Positions 10,759-22,812 of a stretch of DNA of 64,000 nt are shown one piece after another. The translations under genes were made by a program, and so were the position numbers. The notes under the pieces were generated by a model, which was not told the origin of the DNA, ran no database searches, and saw nothing but the letters and a program-made list of their open reading frames with translations. The stretch's first letter is position 1. Each line of letters starts with the position of its first letter. The stretch lies in NCBI RefSeq assembly GCF_910592395.1, contig NC_088314.1:16095998-16159997 (forward strand). Direction: 5' to 3'. Source of the DNA: Lineus longissimus (Eukaryota; Nemertea; Pilidiophora; Heteronemertea; Lineidae).

Positions 10759-10950
10759 TTAGTCATTTTGTGAAATCATCGCCGTAGTGTTACAGAACCG
10801 TACGCATTGTCTAAAATCTTTACCTTTACCCATAGATGAAAACATTTTTTGCGATGTTCTCTCATTATTCATATCCGTCAAGTGGTAAACTCGATGTGGT
10901 TTATGGCATGCTGTTTTAGCGACGATATGGGTAGAATGACCCTCCAGCAT
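10759..10950 (-). pseudogene. Decayed duplicate of PAN-like exon
   Basis: The minus-strand frame includes KGKDFRQCVRFCNTT, matching FKAIDFRECVLFCNIS of the neighbouring exon (10988-11241). The DNA is also similar (tacgcattg...aaaatct). The frame stops shortly after, and the corresponding piece in unit 2 (about 27340-27520) has lost one of the cysteines. It is most simply an exon duplication that decayed in both units. Confidence 0.4.
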
Positions 10951-10987
10951 GTCTAAGTACTGTCATAATCCTGTCCAACTACCATCT

Positions 10988-11241
10988 TTATTTGCACTTC
11001 GACGTATTGTAGTTCTGGTGATATATTTTGCATATTTTGGCTGATTTCAAGAATGAAACATATGTACAGTTTTTCCTGTAACTGATATTACAAAAGAGTA
11101 CGCATTCCCTGAAATCTATGGCTTTAAATTGCCTGTCAAGAACAGAAACGCCAAGGTCACGAAGAGGGCGTCGACTTAATTTGAGGCACCTAATTTCTGA
11201 CTGCTTCATCAGAATAGTAACACTGAAGTGCTCGACTGGCT
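10988..11241 (-). CDS. PAN/apple-like gene, last exon, copy 1
   Basis: After an AG acceptor (CATTTTAG) at 11242 the frame is open for 83 codons to TAA. It holds the pattern DFRECVLFCN, about ten residues, C, about ten, C, then a final Cys, spaced as in PAN/apple modules, which are secreted disulfide-bonded adhesion domains. The exon begins in phase 1 and joins in frame to the donor of the exon at 12401-12682. The two-exon model gives two Cys-rich modules and a C-terminus TSKCK. The same exon is open at 31833-32086 with about seven amino-acid changes, so the reading frame has survived in both units. The assignment rests on cysteine spacing, not on a search. No signal peptide exon was located. 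Confidence 0.5.
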
Positions 11242-12400
11242 CTAAAATGTTATATGTGGAACAAGGAGAAAATTGAGAATTAAACAGACATTGAATGGTT
11301 TTCAGGTTAAAATGAACTAGAGAAACCGCTAAGAAGACAGACAAAAAGGCACCTTACTAGTGTAACACATCACTCTTTAAATCGCTTTTTGTACTTCGTA
11401 GGGACAGTTTTCGTTAAGCTACCAAACATGCCAAAACCTATAAACAGTGCCGTTTTCACAAGTGATGGGTAAATTCTGTTTTAAGTGATTGGTTTAACTT
11501 GGTAAATGTAACTGACTACAAAGCCGGTGAAAACGACGAAACAGCGACTGTAAGACGCTGTCCTAGCGAAAGCTTAACCTCAAAGTCCTCAGTGATCCAA
11601 AAATTCAACATTGCTCGGATTATATTTCCATGTGTTCGCCAACAGTATGAAAGTTATGTTTCACTGTTCATTTTATAAAATCACTTGGTTACTTATCAGT
11701 AAGATTAGGAAGGCTTTGCACGTCCCCACAATACGATACTGTTTGCCCGACAGTGTATGTGTTGAAGTTGCCCGATTTTTGCATATAAGTGTGGTGATGT
11801 ATTCGCCAAAAAGTGAAGGAAGAAAATGAATAAGAGTTACTAATTCAAAATTAATGATTAATAGCTGATGATGAAGTCTTGCCTTGCCTTGCATTTATGA
11901 CTAAATTGCTTATCCATTTCAGTAAATAATAATAATGTCCTCTATCATTTATTGTGTTTCTGTGAAGACGTCATCAGAATTGCACTTAAATGAGATAGTA
12001 TTTGGCAGAAATGTTTCAGAGTAACATTCACAATATAGATGAACCGCCTAGAATTTGTACATGAAATAGAAAGGGTATGCCACACGCCAATTCTTTACTT
12101 CACGAAGAGGATCACTCTGACAGTACTTCAATCTTTCATGGGTTCTTTAGGCCACTAATATGCTATATGGCAAAAAATTAATCTTGATAGTAAGTATCCG
12201 TATCAGTTGAGTGTAAATTAATATAATTTGTCTGTATGAACTGTATTTTGCACAAACTATCACTGCTGGGTTTGATGGGTACCGGAATACAGTTGCGCAT
12301 CTGTTTCTGTCCCGCTATATCATACATGTATAAGTATAACAAACTGAGATACTTCCCAAAAAATAGCCAACAATATACTAGTGATAATACGAACACATAC

Positions 12401-12682
12401 CATCGCAGAACCTTTCGAAGTGATTGAAGAACCTCATAATATATCGACTACAAGATACAAACAAATTCTTATCTTCTATGGTATGGCGACTAACACTGCT
12501 GATGTGACAGTATCCGAATAAATCATGCTGATTGTGACGAAATGCCTGACACACACTCAACCCATGTAGTTTTGCTTTGATGCGATAATCGAAAGATAGG
12601 CATTTCAAATTATATTGGTTTTTACGGCAGGTTCCCAAACACTGCTTCAACGTTGAACGATGCAATGTTTTGTCGTCGTGTT
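12401..12682 (-). CDS. PAN/apple-like gene, internal exon, copy 1
   Basis: This 282-base exon lies between an acceptor AACAG (12683) and a donor GATG|GTATGTG (12400). It is open throughout and encodes LKQCLGTCRKNQYNLKCLS, then FDYRIKAKLHGLSVCQAF, a spacing and CxSFDY motif typical of PAN/apple domains. The rest, with FVSCSRY and FERFCDG, continues the Cys-rich fold. Its phase (1) matches the next exon at 10988-11241 across a 1,159-base intron. The homologous exon at 34093-34374 has the same length and borders. Upstream exons were not found with confidence; a frame starting MFSGKALYDTF at 13855 could be one, but it is broken by a deletion in unit 2. Confidence 0.5.
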
Positions 12683-12709
12683 CTGTTATCCCGGCGGATT
12701 GTATGCATC

Positions 12710-15650
12710 TGAATTTGACGTTGTGTCTTTGACAATTTGCTGTAACGAAGATAATAAATTGTCATCATACATTTCGTAGACTTCCCGTTAGGCACTGCAT
12801 GCTATGCAGTACAATACAGCATGACTGGAGAAAACCAATATAATGATTACATATTTAAACGAAAATTTGTTGCGAAATCTACTCCCTTTTACGCGACCGT
12901 CTTCTGCTCCGAATCGTAATCAATAAATGTCAAAGAAAACATTGCATATTTTTGTGAAACGTGTGACAAACTGTACTTGTAAAAGTTGCCTTCAAGTTTC
13001 ATTTATTGTTTTATAAATACGGTGGAACCTCTCATAGTGGACACCTCTCAGTTAGGAGACCCAGGTTTTATAATTATAAGGACACTGTTTTAGGTCCCAA
13101 ACCTACCATCTTCATTCAAATTGACCTCTGTAATCTTGATACCTCTCTTATTAGGACAACATATGTCAGTCCCAACGGTGTCCTTGATAGTGACGTTCTA
13201 ATGTATCGGTAAAATCTGGTGATACATCTCAGAATCGTCTTACCAGATGATACTGACAAATCATTGACATATGACCAGTGTTATGCGAGAATTGCCTGAT
13301 AACGATAAGTAAGATAAAGTAAAAAAGGGAATGTGGCTTATTCCGTTCTGAGTTTGGATTGAAGAAAATCAACAAAGTCTGCACCGTTCACGAAGATTAC
13401 AATAGCTGACATCATGAGAGACACGATAGAGTTCTGTCCACAAACATTACATAATTTCTTGATGAAGAGAATGGGCCAGTTCAGAAAGAAGCCTTCTTAT
13501 GACTAGTACGCGGTAAACTGGTCCAGGGAACTAAAGATAAATCGTCCTTTCTCGATTTGACTCACCAATGCCATCCACCTCTCTGAGCACACAGGTATAT
13601 TGAAAGTGTGATGTCAAGAAAATTATCATCAACATCAGTCGTCTAAATAAATGTTCGGTGGCCTTCATCATGACACTGCCAATCACGTATCTCCGTTGGC
13701 TGAAGGAACCTGAATGTTGGTGGTTCATTGAAAAGGTTGGATTGATCGAGGACCAGAATTGAATCACTGAGAAAATACTTGAAAACAGGTTTTCGTTTAC
13801 TACTAAACGTAACGAATTCTCTAAAAGTGTCATATAGTGCTTTTCCTGAAAACATCGTTAAATCTTAGTCCCTGGGCTGGTCACGCCATGCATTATGCTC
13901 TAGTTTCATCTATTTGAATCGTTCCTAAATATCCAAGACACGTGTATACAAATTATCGTACACATTGTCGTTCGATGCATTTCAACGTATTCAAACAATG
14001 CGTTTGCGACACCAAGTTGTCCGATGGTGAGGATGTTACCGGCCACGATTACACGGGTCCATGTATACGCCAGTCATTATATTGTAGGAGCTGCATTCAG
14101 AATGACCTTCAAAAATGTATTTCCATCAGAATGAGCAGCAGCATAGTGTGACCGAGCGGGGTTAGGGCAATTTACACGGGCCCGGTCACGAATATGATTT
14201 GACGTTGTGTTTTTGACAATTTGCTGTAACGAAGACAGTAAATTGTCATCATACATTTCGTAGACTTCCCATCAGGCGCTGCCTGCTATGCAGTACAATA
14301 CGGCATGATTGGAGAAAACCAATATAATGAATACATATTTAAACGAAAATTTGTTGCGAAATCTACTCCCTTTTACGCGACCGTCTTCTGCTCCGAATTC
14401 ACATCAACAAATGTTAAAGAAAATATTACATATTTTTGCGAAACGTATCATAAAATGTACGTGGAAAATTTGCCTTCAAGTTTCATTTGTTGTTTTATAA
14501 ATACAATAGAACCTCTCTTAGCAGGCACCTCTCAATTATGAGACCCAGTTTTATATAAGGACACTGTGTTTGGTCCCAAACCTATCATTTTCATTCAAAT
14601 TGACCTCTGTAATCAGGATACCTCTCTAATAAGGACAGCATATGTCAGTCCCAATGGTGTCCTTAATAGAGATATTCTGGTGTATTGGTAAATCCGGTGA
14701 TACATCTAAGAATCGTCCTACCAGATGATACTGACAAATTATTGACATGAGACCAGTGTTATGCGAGAAGTGCCTGATAACGATAAGTAAGATAAAGTAA
14801 AAAAGGGAATGTGGCTTATTCCGTTCCGAGTTTGGGTTTAAGAAAATCTACAAAATCTGCACCGTTCACGAATATTACAATAGCTGACATCATGAGAATC
14901 ACATGATAGAGTTCTATCCATAAACATTACATAATTATTTGATGAAGAGAATGGGCCAGTTCAGAAAGAAGCCATTTTAAGAACAGTACGCGGTAAACTG
15001 GTCCATGGGACTAAAGATAAATCGTCCTTTCTCGATTTGACTCACCAATGCCATCCACCTCTCTGAGCATACAGGTATATTGAAAGTGTGATGTCAAGAA
15101 AAGTATCATCAACAATAGTCGTCTAAATAAATGTAAGGTGGCCTTCATCATGATACCGCCAATCACGTATCTCCGTTGGCTGAAGGAGCCTGAATGTTGG
15201 TGGTTCACTGAAAAGGTTGGAGTGATCGAGGACCAGAATTGAATCACTGAGAAAATACTTGAAAACAGGTTTTCGTTTGCTAATGACGTAAAGAATTCTC
15301 TGAAAGTGTCTTAAGTGCTTTTCCTGAAAACATCATTAAATCATAGTCCATGGGCTGGTCACGCCATGCATATGCTCTAGTTTCCTTTATCTAAACCGTT
15401 TCTAAATATTCAAGAAATATGAATTATCGTACACATTGTCGTTCGATGCCATTCAATGTATTCAAACAATGAGTTTGCCGTCTTCGCCTTTGTGTCGATT
15501 TGATTAATCAACGATTGCATGGGTCCATGTATACACCAGCTACATATTGAATGACCTTAAAATATGTATTTCCTTCAGAATGAGAAGCAACATAGTGTGA
15601 CGGAGCGGGGTTAGGGCAATTTACACGGGCCTGGTCACCAATATAAAGAA
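12710..15650. repeat. 1.5 kb internal tandem duplication in unit 1
   Basis: About 12710-14195 and 14195-15650 are direct copies, both starting at TTTGACGTTGTGT and passing through the same GTGGAACCTCTC-containing segment (13019 and 14510) and the QSNLFNEPPTF-like minus frames (13643-13855 and 15011-15247). Unit 2 has one shorter copy (34400-35290), with a deletion between positions corresponding to about 12918 and 13540. No gene recognised here beyond the PAN exons. Confidence 0.85.
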
Positions 15651-15869
15651 TTCCACAAATCAAGTCCACTAAACTTTACCAGAGTCCTACTTAACAAAAT
15701 AACCTATTGTCCAGAACACAAGGCACAAACCCAAGTTTTAAAACATGTAACACTATAATAATTAACATGTATAGTAGTATAATAAATGGAAAACTGAAAA
15801 GAAAGTTACATGGTTACAAATTCGGCCTAACCAGGGACAAACAGAACCAAAATAAAAACTATAGCAGCT

Positions 15870-16850
15870 TCACTGAGCTGACTTGTACGACAGACCAGTG
15901 ATGACCACTTCATTACACATAGGTCTTAAAAATCACAAACAGTCTCTGGGCTGTTATGAAGTGCAATAAGATAACAGTTACGACAACTACTATACACCAT
16001 TGATCATTTATAGATCTCCTAAAATTGATTTTTAGGCAAAAGGGACAGACACAAACACGACCAGCCAGTCCCTAAATGTGCATATTGGTCACATGAACAT
16101 CACCAGTTTGGTCATTTGACCCCTACCTCCTGCCTTTAGTTTCCTTCAATACTGTGGCCTGTGCATGTTTGTCAGGTCACCTGGTCTGGAGTCTATGGCA
16201 CGCCAAAGCGGAATTATTTCAACCCTGTACAAAATATTAGCAACATTTTAAAAACGATCCAACATTTTCAGAAAACAAGCCAACATTAGCGGAATTATTT
16301 CAACCCTGTACAAAATATAAGCATTATTTTAAAAAAAGATCCAACATTTTGAGAAAACAAGCCAACATTTTTTTTTTAAATGTTAACAAAATTTTACGGC
16401 AACATTTATTTTCGTTCAAGATTTTTTTCTTGCAACATTTTTTTTCGTCAACAATTTTTTCGTCCAACAACGAGCGCCACCTGTGAACAACTAATTGAAC
16501 TATATACCCTCGAGACGAAGTTTAGCTACGGGGTACTGAGCTGACTTATAAGACAGGGCTGTACGATGACCACTTCATTACACACAGGTCTGTAAAATCA
16601 AAAACAGTCTCTGGGCTGTTATGAAGTGCAATAAGACAACAGTTACGACAACTTCTATACACCATTGATCATATAGATCTCCTAAAATTGATTTTCAGGC
16701 AAAAGGGACAGACACAAACACGACCGGCCAATCCCTAAATGTGTATATTGGTCACATGAACATGACCAATTTGGTCCTCTGACTCCTACCTCCTGCCTTC
16801 AGTTTCCTTAAATACTGTGGCCTGTGCATGTTTGTCAGGTCACCTGGCCT
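15870..16850. repeat. Internal duplication in the 3' flank of unit 2
   Basis: About 15877-16190 and 16537-16850 are direct copies (gagctgactt...gtcaggtcacctgg). Between them lie two 80-base direct repeats (16209-16287, 16289-16370) and a T-rich stretch with repeated CAACATTTT words. Unit 3 has a single copy (35452-35760). Confidence 0.8.
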
Positions 16851-17048
16851 GTAGATCATGAACTTCCTGGCTCAAGCATATACATTGTAGTCTCCTTTTA
16901 AAAAGTCGCCAAGCATGCACATTGGCCACCATTATTGATAACAGCTTGATGGTATGCTTTTTTAAATATCAATCTTGCATCTCATTTTAATCATATTGCC
17001 AAATCAAGCCATTGACTGATATATGTCAGATGGGCCGAACTAAAAAAA

Positions 17049-17844
17049 CTAGTTTTCTAGTTTAGCACACTGTCCAAGACATTGGGCTGCCTCTAAGAAA
17101 AGAGCAATGCCTTCACACTGATCATCAGCAAGAAAATCCACCATCTTCTGCAATCTGGACCATGTACGTTTCATCCGAAAGACTGAGATATATGTCAAGC
17201 ACCTGAACATTGTTATTTGTCCGCAGGTCAGGCAGAGGGGCAACGTCATCATTCAACTCAATGTTGCTACCATCCAACTCTAAAACGTTAGGATTTTGCA
17301 TCACAGCTTCGACTCACATCATAATTGGACTATGATTTTTGCAGGTTCGGATCGGATGATTGTTCCATTGACCTCAAAATTCTTTTAAGGCACGATTTAT
17401 TCTGGGAGAATAAACATAACGCATAGTGCTACTAACAGAATTCATGTTGCTGCTCAGCAACATGAATTCTGTTAGTATCGGTCGGCGATACCAGCATTTT
17501 CCATATAGAAGAAAATGTCACTAAAAGTACAAGTTACATCCTCTTTTACAACAAGCCATAGTCTTTCAAGATAGACCAGTAATAAAACTGAACCTATATT
17601 CAGTCCGGGAGTGTTCAACGTATATCTTGCGACTTCAATATTCTCCATACCATAGTCAGCTGTCACATAAAGAGGGCAACGTTACAACGAAACTGCTCCT
17701 TTGAAATAATCACACACTACTAATTGCAGCTCGATTGTTAGTCGAACAATGGAGATGTACACATAGACTTGAATATCCGTCTATACCACCATGGATCACG
17801 AAACCCCAGGGATCAATAAGTAATTGTGATTTCCATCGATGAGC
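17049..17844 (-). pseudogene. DDE integrase-like gene, copy 2, catalytic and C-terminal exons
   Basis: On the minus strand the exon starts after CAG at 17844 and encodes LIDGNH: the first catalytic Asp is kept here, although the preceding His is changed. Then come ADYGMENIEVAR, with the second Asp, and LERLWLVVKEDV, with the catalytic Glu. The segment before that Glu (GRSTHNQRI in the family) is scrambled by a small deletion. After FSDIFFYMENAG the frame is broken by a perfect inverted duplication (17430-17477), then resumes as PRINRALKEF, an in-frame stop, WNNHPIRT, another stop, and a C-terminal part ending CLGQCAKLEN at 17049. The N-terminal exon of the same copy lies at 25790-26330, separated by two large insertions. 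Confidence 0.75.
17430..17477. repeat. Perfect 23-bp inverted repeat inside integrase copy 2
   Basis: Arms 17430-17452 and 17455-17477 are exact reverse complements (core CTAACAGAATTCATGTTGCT) separated by two bases. Unit 3 lacks the segment, and the surrounding reading frame fits the family on both sides. It therefore looks like a local inverted duplication within the coding sequence, of the sort caused by template switching. Confidence 0.95.
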
Positions 17845-18017
17845 CTGTTAATATACATGTAAAGATATTTCAGGAGTTCCATTTTGCACATAGGTCAATT
17901 ATTGTGAAGGTAAAATGAAAGTCTCAAGAGTATTAGTCATACCCCGTTCAGAATTGTATGGTTAGAAACGGCATGATCTTTGACTACAATGATACAACAG
18001 ATATTATATATCTTACT

Positions 18018-20783
18018 ATAGCACTATACCCGTGGCGCAGGCAGGTTCAAATGGGCTATACATGTACCTTGAATAGATTGAATTGCAATGAAAACCTAAT
18101 GCAATATCAAAGGAGCAATGTCGAAGGGTAAATTAAACCAACCATTTGTCCACATACTCGACCCTGTGGCGTGATGTATGCGTGCACATAAAAGTATATC
18201 AATTGGTCCGATAGAGATGATGAGGCAATGTGAATATGCCTCGTTCCTTAGTCAGCAATATGCCCCTTTATATACGGAGAAGAAGGAGAACCCAGATAGG
18301 CCTTCACATGTCGACCTCAAAATAGCCCGGACCAATTGCACTATCACTACATGTACTATTGAAAAGTTCTCATTCCTTTTCCACAACTTGATGACTTTTG
18401 CCTTCTTCCAGGCTACGTGGGGTTACCACGATTTGGTTACAAGGACGTAGTCCAAGCCGAAACATTTCCAAAATCTTTCTCAAAACTGTTTATTCAAGCA
18501 AGGCATCAGTATTAAATACAAATTTTCTAACTGCATGCAATTATAATATTATAAATCTATTCGCATGCTATGAATTAGCAATTTGCCATGATCGGACAAT
18601 TTGGACAGCAAATATCTTCCCTAACCCCATTAAAATGATAGTTAACAACGGAACAAACAAAACGTTTAAATCAACTGCTTCTCAATAGACAGTCTTTAGG
18701 CACGAAATCGCGCATCCCCGACAAAAGTATTTCCGCTGAATGATACTAAATCATTCGATACACCACGTTAACAATATAATAACTTATTCAGTTATTATCC
18801 AATTACAAAGATTGCTGTCCAATAGTCCGATATCGCAGCATGCAGAAATAAGATTGAACTCGAAGAAATTAAAGGGCCGATATTTTCTATATCCCGGGAG
18901 TATACTTTACACTATAACTTTAAAATGCGTGCTCCTCCTACATGTAGCATGATCTACGGCAAGGCACTTAGTCGGCAGGCAAGCTAGAAGTTCAGCACCG
19001 TGAGCAGCTCCTTAATAAGGCCATGCCAAGTTCAGAGTGCCTCTTCAGATACATCAAGTATTGAAAGCTGTGGTGAGCACATAAACAGACCATGGTGACC
19101 TTTATTTGAAAATCCCTTCATAATCAAGGTCTAGCACTGGCTAACACAGCACCCATAAACAATAGACCACCAATTTTACCCCAGCTCCTTACTGCGGGAA
19201 AACCCAAGTCCAGCAACCAAAAGTACCAAAATACATTTTTGTTTACATTTGAACTGCAGACATGCGTTTGTTTACAATTTCTTTCCCCGCGAAATCTCGA
19301 AGCTCAGGTGACCTGCAATCGTGGATTGAAAATAGCATTTACCTTGGTTCAGCAGGTCAACAGGTACAGACTGTTCCAATCATCCCCCTACAGCCAGCTG
19401 TTCAACAGGTAATGTTAGCCACCCCACAGGGAGTGCAGGTAATTGATTAAGCCCCTGCATAACTAACAGCAATGACTTGGCTTCTGTGAGTGGTAAGGAG
19501 AATTGACAGTGTTCGATTAAAAATCCCTCATTACTGCTCCGCTGAAGTAAATTTCCGAAAATAAACATAACATTGCATCAGTATAACATATCACCTGCAA
19601 ACGTGAAAAATTTCGAGACGAAACACTACCCCCAAATGGCACTTTATCGAGCCGCCTTATAGTATTATGATATAGACTAGCATTGTACCCGTGGCGCAGG
19701 CAAGTTCAAATTGGCTATACCTTGAATAGATTGAATTATTTTATTTTATTTTATTTATTATTATAAAACATTTGCAATGAAAATCTAATGCAATATCAAA
19801 GGAGCCATATCGAAGAGACAAATTAAACCAACCATTTGTCCACAGACTCGGACCTAGCTGTGGCGTGCTGTATGCGTGCATATAAAAATATATCGGTTGA
19901 TCCGATAGAGATGATGAGGCAATGCCTCGTTCCTTAGTCAGCAATATGCGCCTTACGGAGAAGAAGGAGTACCCAGATAGGCCTTCACATGTCGGCCTCC
20001 AAATGGCTCGAACCAATTGCACTATCACTACTATAACTTTAATATGCGTGCTCCTCCTACATGTAGCCAGGTCTCGGGCAAGGCACTTACTCGACAGGCA
20101 AGCTAGAAGTTCAGCACCGTGAGCAGCTCCTTGATAAGGCCATTTCAGGTTCAGCGCGCCTCTTCAGATCAAGTATTGAAAGCTGCGGTGAGAAACAGAC
20201 CATGGTATCCTTCATTTGAAAATCCCTTCATAATCAAGGGCTAGCTCTGGCTTACACAGCACCCATAAACAATAGACCACCAATTTTACCCCAGCTCCTT
20301 ACTGCGGGAAAACCCAAGTCCAGCAACCGAAAGTACCAAAAATACATTTTTGTTTACATTTGAACTGCACACATACGTTTGTTTACAATTTCTTTCCCCG
20401 CGAAATCTCGAACATCAGGTGACCTGCAATAGTGGATTGAAAATAACATTAACCTTAGTTCAGCAGGTCAACAGGTACAGGCTGTTCCAATCATCCCCCT
20501 ATAGCCAGCTGTTCAACAGGTAATGTTAACCACCCCACAGGGAGTGCAGGTAATTGATTAAGCCTCTGCATAACTAAACAGCAATGACGGCTTCTGTGAG
20601 TGGTAAGGAGAATTGACAGTGTCCGATTAAAAATCCCTCATTACTGCTCCGCTGAAGTAAATTTCCGAAAATAAACATAACGTTGCATCAGGATAACATA
20701 TCACCTGTAAACGTGCAAAATTTCGAGACGAAACACTACCCCCAAATGGCACTTTATCGAGCCGCCTTATAGTATTATGATAT
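18018..20783. mobile_element. Tandem dimer of a dispersed repeat inserted in unit 2
   Basis: Both monomers start TAGCAYTRTACCCGTGGCGC (18018 and about 19680) and end ATGGCACTTTATCGAGCCGC...TATAGTATTATGATATAG (19676 and 20783). Unit 1 and unit 3 show the uninterrupted site (ATATATCT-AATTCCC near 4400 and 36750). Monomer 1 has an extra block of about 570 bases (18353-18918), absent from monomer 2, which suggests a further nested insertion. Parts of the monomer recur at 37320-37990 (minus) and 59889-60590 (plus). No protein-coding capacity is recognised apart from a Q-rich exon-like piece described among the findings. Confidence 0.75.
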
Positions 20784-21589
20784 AGATGATATAGATTCCC
20801 TAGGCTAAAACTGCAACATTGACCAGGCTTTGGTCCTGTAAATGGGCCATGGCGATTTAGCGGATCCTGCGGATTCTGCGGATTCTGCGGAATCTGGTCT
20901 GCAGCGGATTGGTATCCGGTCGTTTCGCTCCCTGACGTTTTCGCCCCCAGCATTTTCGCCCCAAACTTAGCCTAATCCCATTAGGCCCCACGTGGTGGCA
21001 CTGAAGGTGGCCGCTGCCGTGATGTAATGTAATCAAGCTAATTCAAGAGAGTGTCTGAGAGTCACTCTACCCAAAAATTAGTCGTTTCGCCTCCTGCGAC
21101 TTGGGGTGGTTTAAGGATCGTTGCCAGGATCTCGGGCTTGTCACCTGTCATCGCATGATCTTGCTTGCTGTTTGGTCATCAAGAGTGGGATGATTGACTC
21201 GGGTGGACGTTTTAGAAAAATCTTTTATTTATTATCATGAGAGTGGGAAATTCTCTGTTGAAACTGATTTGTCATCTGGGAGTCCTGGACATCATCAGTC
21301 ATCATGTGACTTGAATATCTTAATGATGGATCATCAAGGTAATCGTATGTTGCTCGTGCACAATTTTGCGATGTTGTAAAATAAAGAGACACGTGTCAAC
21401 CAGGCCAGTGTAGAAGTTTAAAATGTCCCCTGGAAAAAGTGTCCGTCCCTATTGTATTCTGCACGATATTAACAAATTAACGAATGAGCGAAAAATGACG
21501 TGTGTTTTTCGGGTGCGTAACGACTTACACGATTACGGGCCAACTCGGCCTATTACCAACTCGGCCTGGGTTATAGATCATGGTCAATG

Positions 21590-22309
21590 GTCTCATTAGG
21601 GAGGGGTTTTTTTATTCATGCGCGCACCCCCCCCCCTCCTCCCCCTCACCGTAGTTCCTAAAATCATTGATTTCTCGGTCCTTACAGTATGTCAGTGTTG
21701 ATTCAGCAGTTGTTTTGGCAAAGACATGTTTTTTTGGAGTTTCTGAAACCTAGGGCGCTACTCAATAGGCGGCTAACAAGAAACTACGCATTTATACTGT
21801 TGTTGCCGACGTATGTGTACACTGAACTTGGGATGTGCGTCGGCCCCGTGTTGAAATGCCGTCCAGTGCCAGTTGGTGCGTTTTTCGCTGATTTGTTCAA
21901 AATTCAACATATCTCAAAAGTTCAATGGTTGACCCTCGATTTTTTTTTGATTTTTGTGTAGCGTAAGCAACTGTCTTTCATGGGAGAATGGTCACTGTAA
22001 GAATTATTCAGGGAGAAATGTATAATATTTGGGGTTTTTCGTGATTGTCCGGCCCAATTGGCAATATTGCCATTTGGGATGGTGAACAGAGCTAGGAGCA
22101 AATGTGACGCTTATGATTTATTTAAAGAAATAAAATGCCCGATTTAACATCCTGCAGATTCAGGGGAATCGGGCGTTTCCAGTGATATACGACACAAATG
22201 GGTTGTCATCATGCATTCACTTTGGAAACGCATTTTAAAATAGATGTTACGTCCTGTTAATGGGGCACGTCATCATCGCGTGCATTTGGGAAAAACTCCC
22301 TAACGAGAC
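21590..22309. mobile_element. 720-bp TIR element nested in the MULE-like transposon
   Basis: It starts GTCTCATTAGGGAG and ends CTCCCTAACGAGAC, 14-bp inverted repeats with one mismatch. The flanks carry CAATG on each side (21585-21589, 22310-22314). The deleted relative of the host element shows the empty site (GCCAATGTGGAAATC at 48308), so the borders are certain to within a base or two. It contains a C-rich run and a 90-codon frame (21689-21961). Other copies are at 46789-47486 and 47487-47801 plus 48551-48598. The 5-bp duplication does not settle the superfamily; a 3-bp AAT reading would suit Harbinger. Confidence 0.85.
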
Positions 22310-22359
22310 CAATGTGGAAATCGTCCGATAATAGAATGCAGACATTTTTTTCATGCATG

Positions 22360-22774
22360 TGTACTAGAATGTCTCTAGTATACACAATAAACATATGATA
22401 GATAAATGCACAGCTGACGGTATAAGATTAGATATCAGGACTAGGCCTATATCTGTTATATAATAATCAAGGTTGTTTATGAAACTAGGCCTATGGACTG
22501 TGACCGTGATACCGTCAGGTGTTCGCAATGTGATTTGATATCGACAGTTTTGGAATTAGCTGCCGTCGGGGGAACGCCTCGTCGGAAAGGCTCCAGCTGA
22601 ACCACTACAAATTATGTATCAACCGGGGACTTCCTTCTGCAAATAAACCTGTTACATCTCTATTCTTCGTTGCACTCGTCGTACAGCTCCACGAATTGCT
22701 CCCCAGTCATCTTCTATCGGTGACTGGTGAGAGCAAGAACCCCTACGGGTGGGGCGGACATTACTCCCCGTACA
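22360..22774 (+). repeat. 5' LTR
   Basis: A 415-base LTR with TGTAC...GTACA ends. It differs from the 3' LTR by few substitutions and small indels, which suggests a recent insertion. Confidence 0.9.
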
Positions 22775-22792
22775 TGGCACCCGCTAAGTGGG
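22775..22792 (+). promoter_or_regulatory. Primer-binding site candidate
   Basis: TGGCACCCGCTAAGTGGG begins at the first base after the LTR; TGG pairs with the CCA end of a tRNA. I cannot assign the tRNA. Confidence 0.6.
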
Positions 22793-22812
22793 CTTGGTGA
22801 AGATATCTTACT

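Larger units (their letters stand above)
4010..15640 (-). repeat. Tandem locus unit 1 (integrase gene + PAN-like gene), with insertions
   Basis: First copy of a head-to-tail duplicated locus. 4010-6989 matches 17636-18012 plus 24823-27240, and 36409-37308. 10654-15640 matches 27245-27520 plus 31784-35275. A 3.66 kb insertion (6990-10653) is absent from unit 2, and an internal 1.5 kb tandem duplication (about 12710-15650) is absent from unit 2. The left end is truncated: the integrase C-terminus and its 3' flank are missing. Confidence 0.85.

Noticed and set aside
11611-11894. Overlapping small ORFs on both strands in the PAN gene intron
   Set aside because: Not conserved in unit 2 and without splice or motif support.
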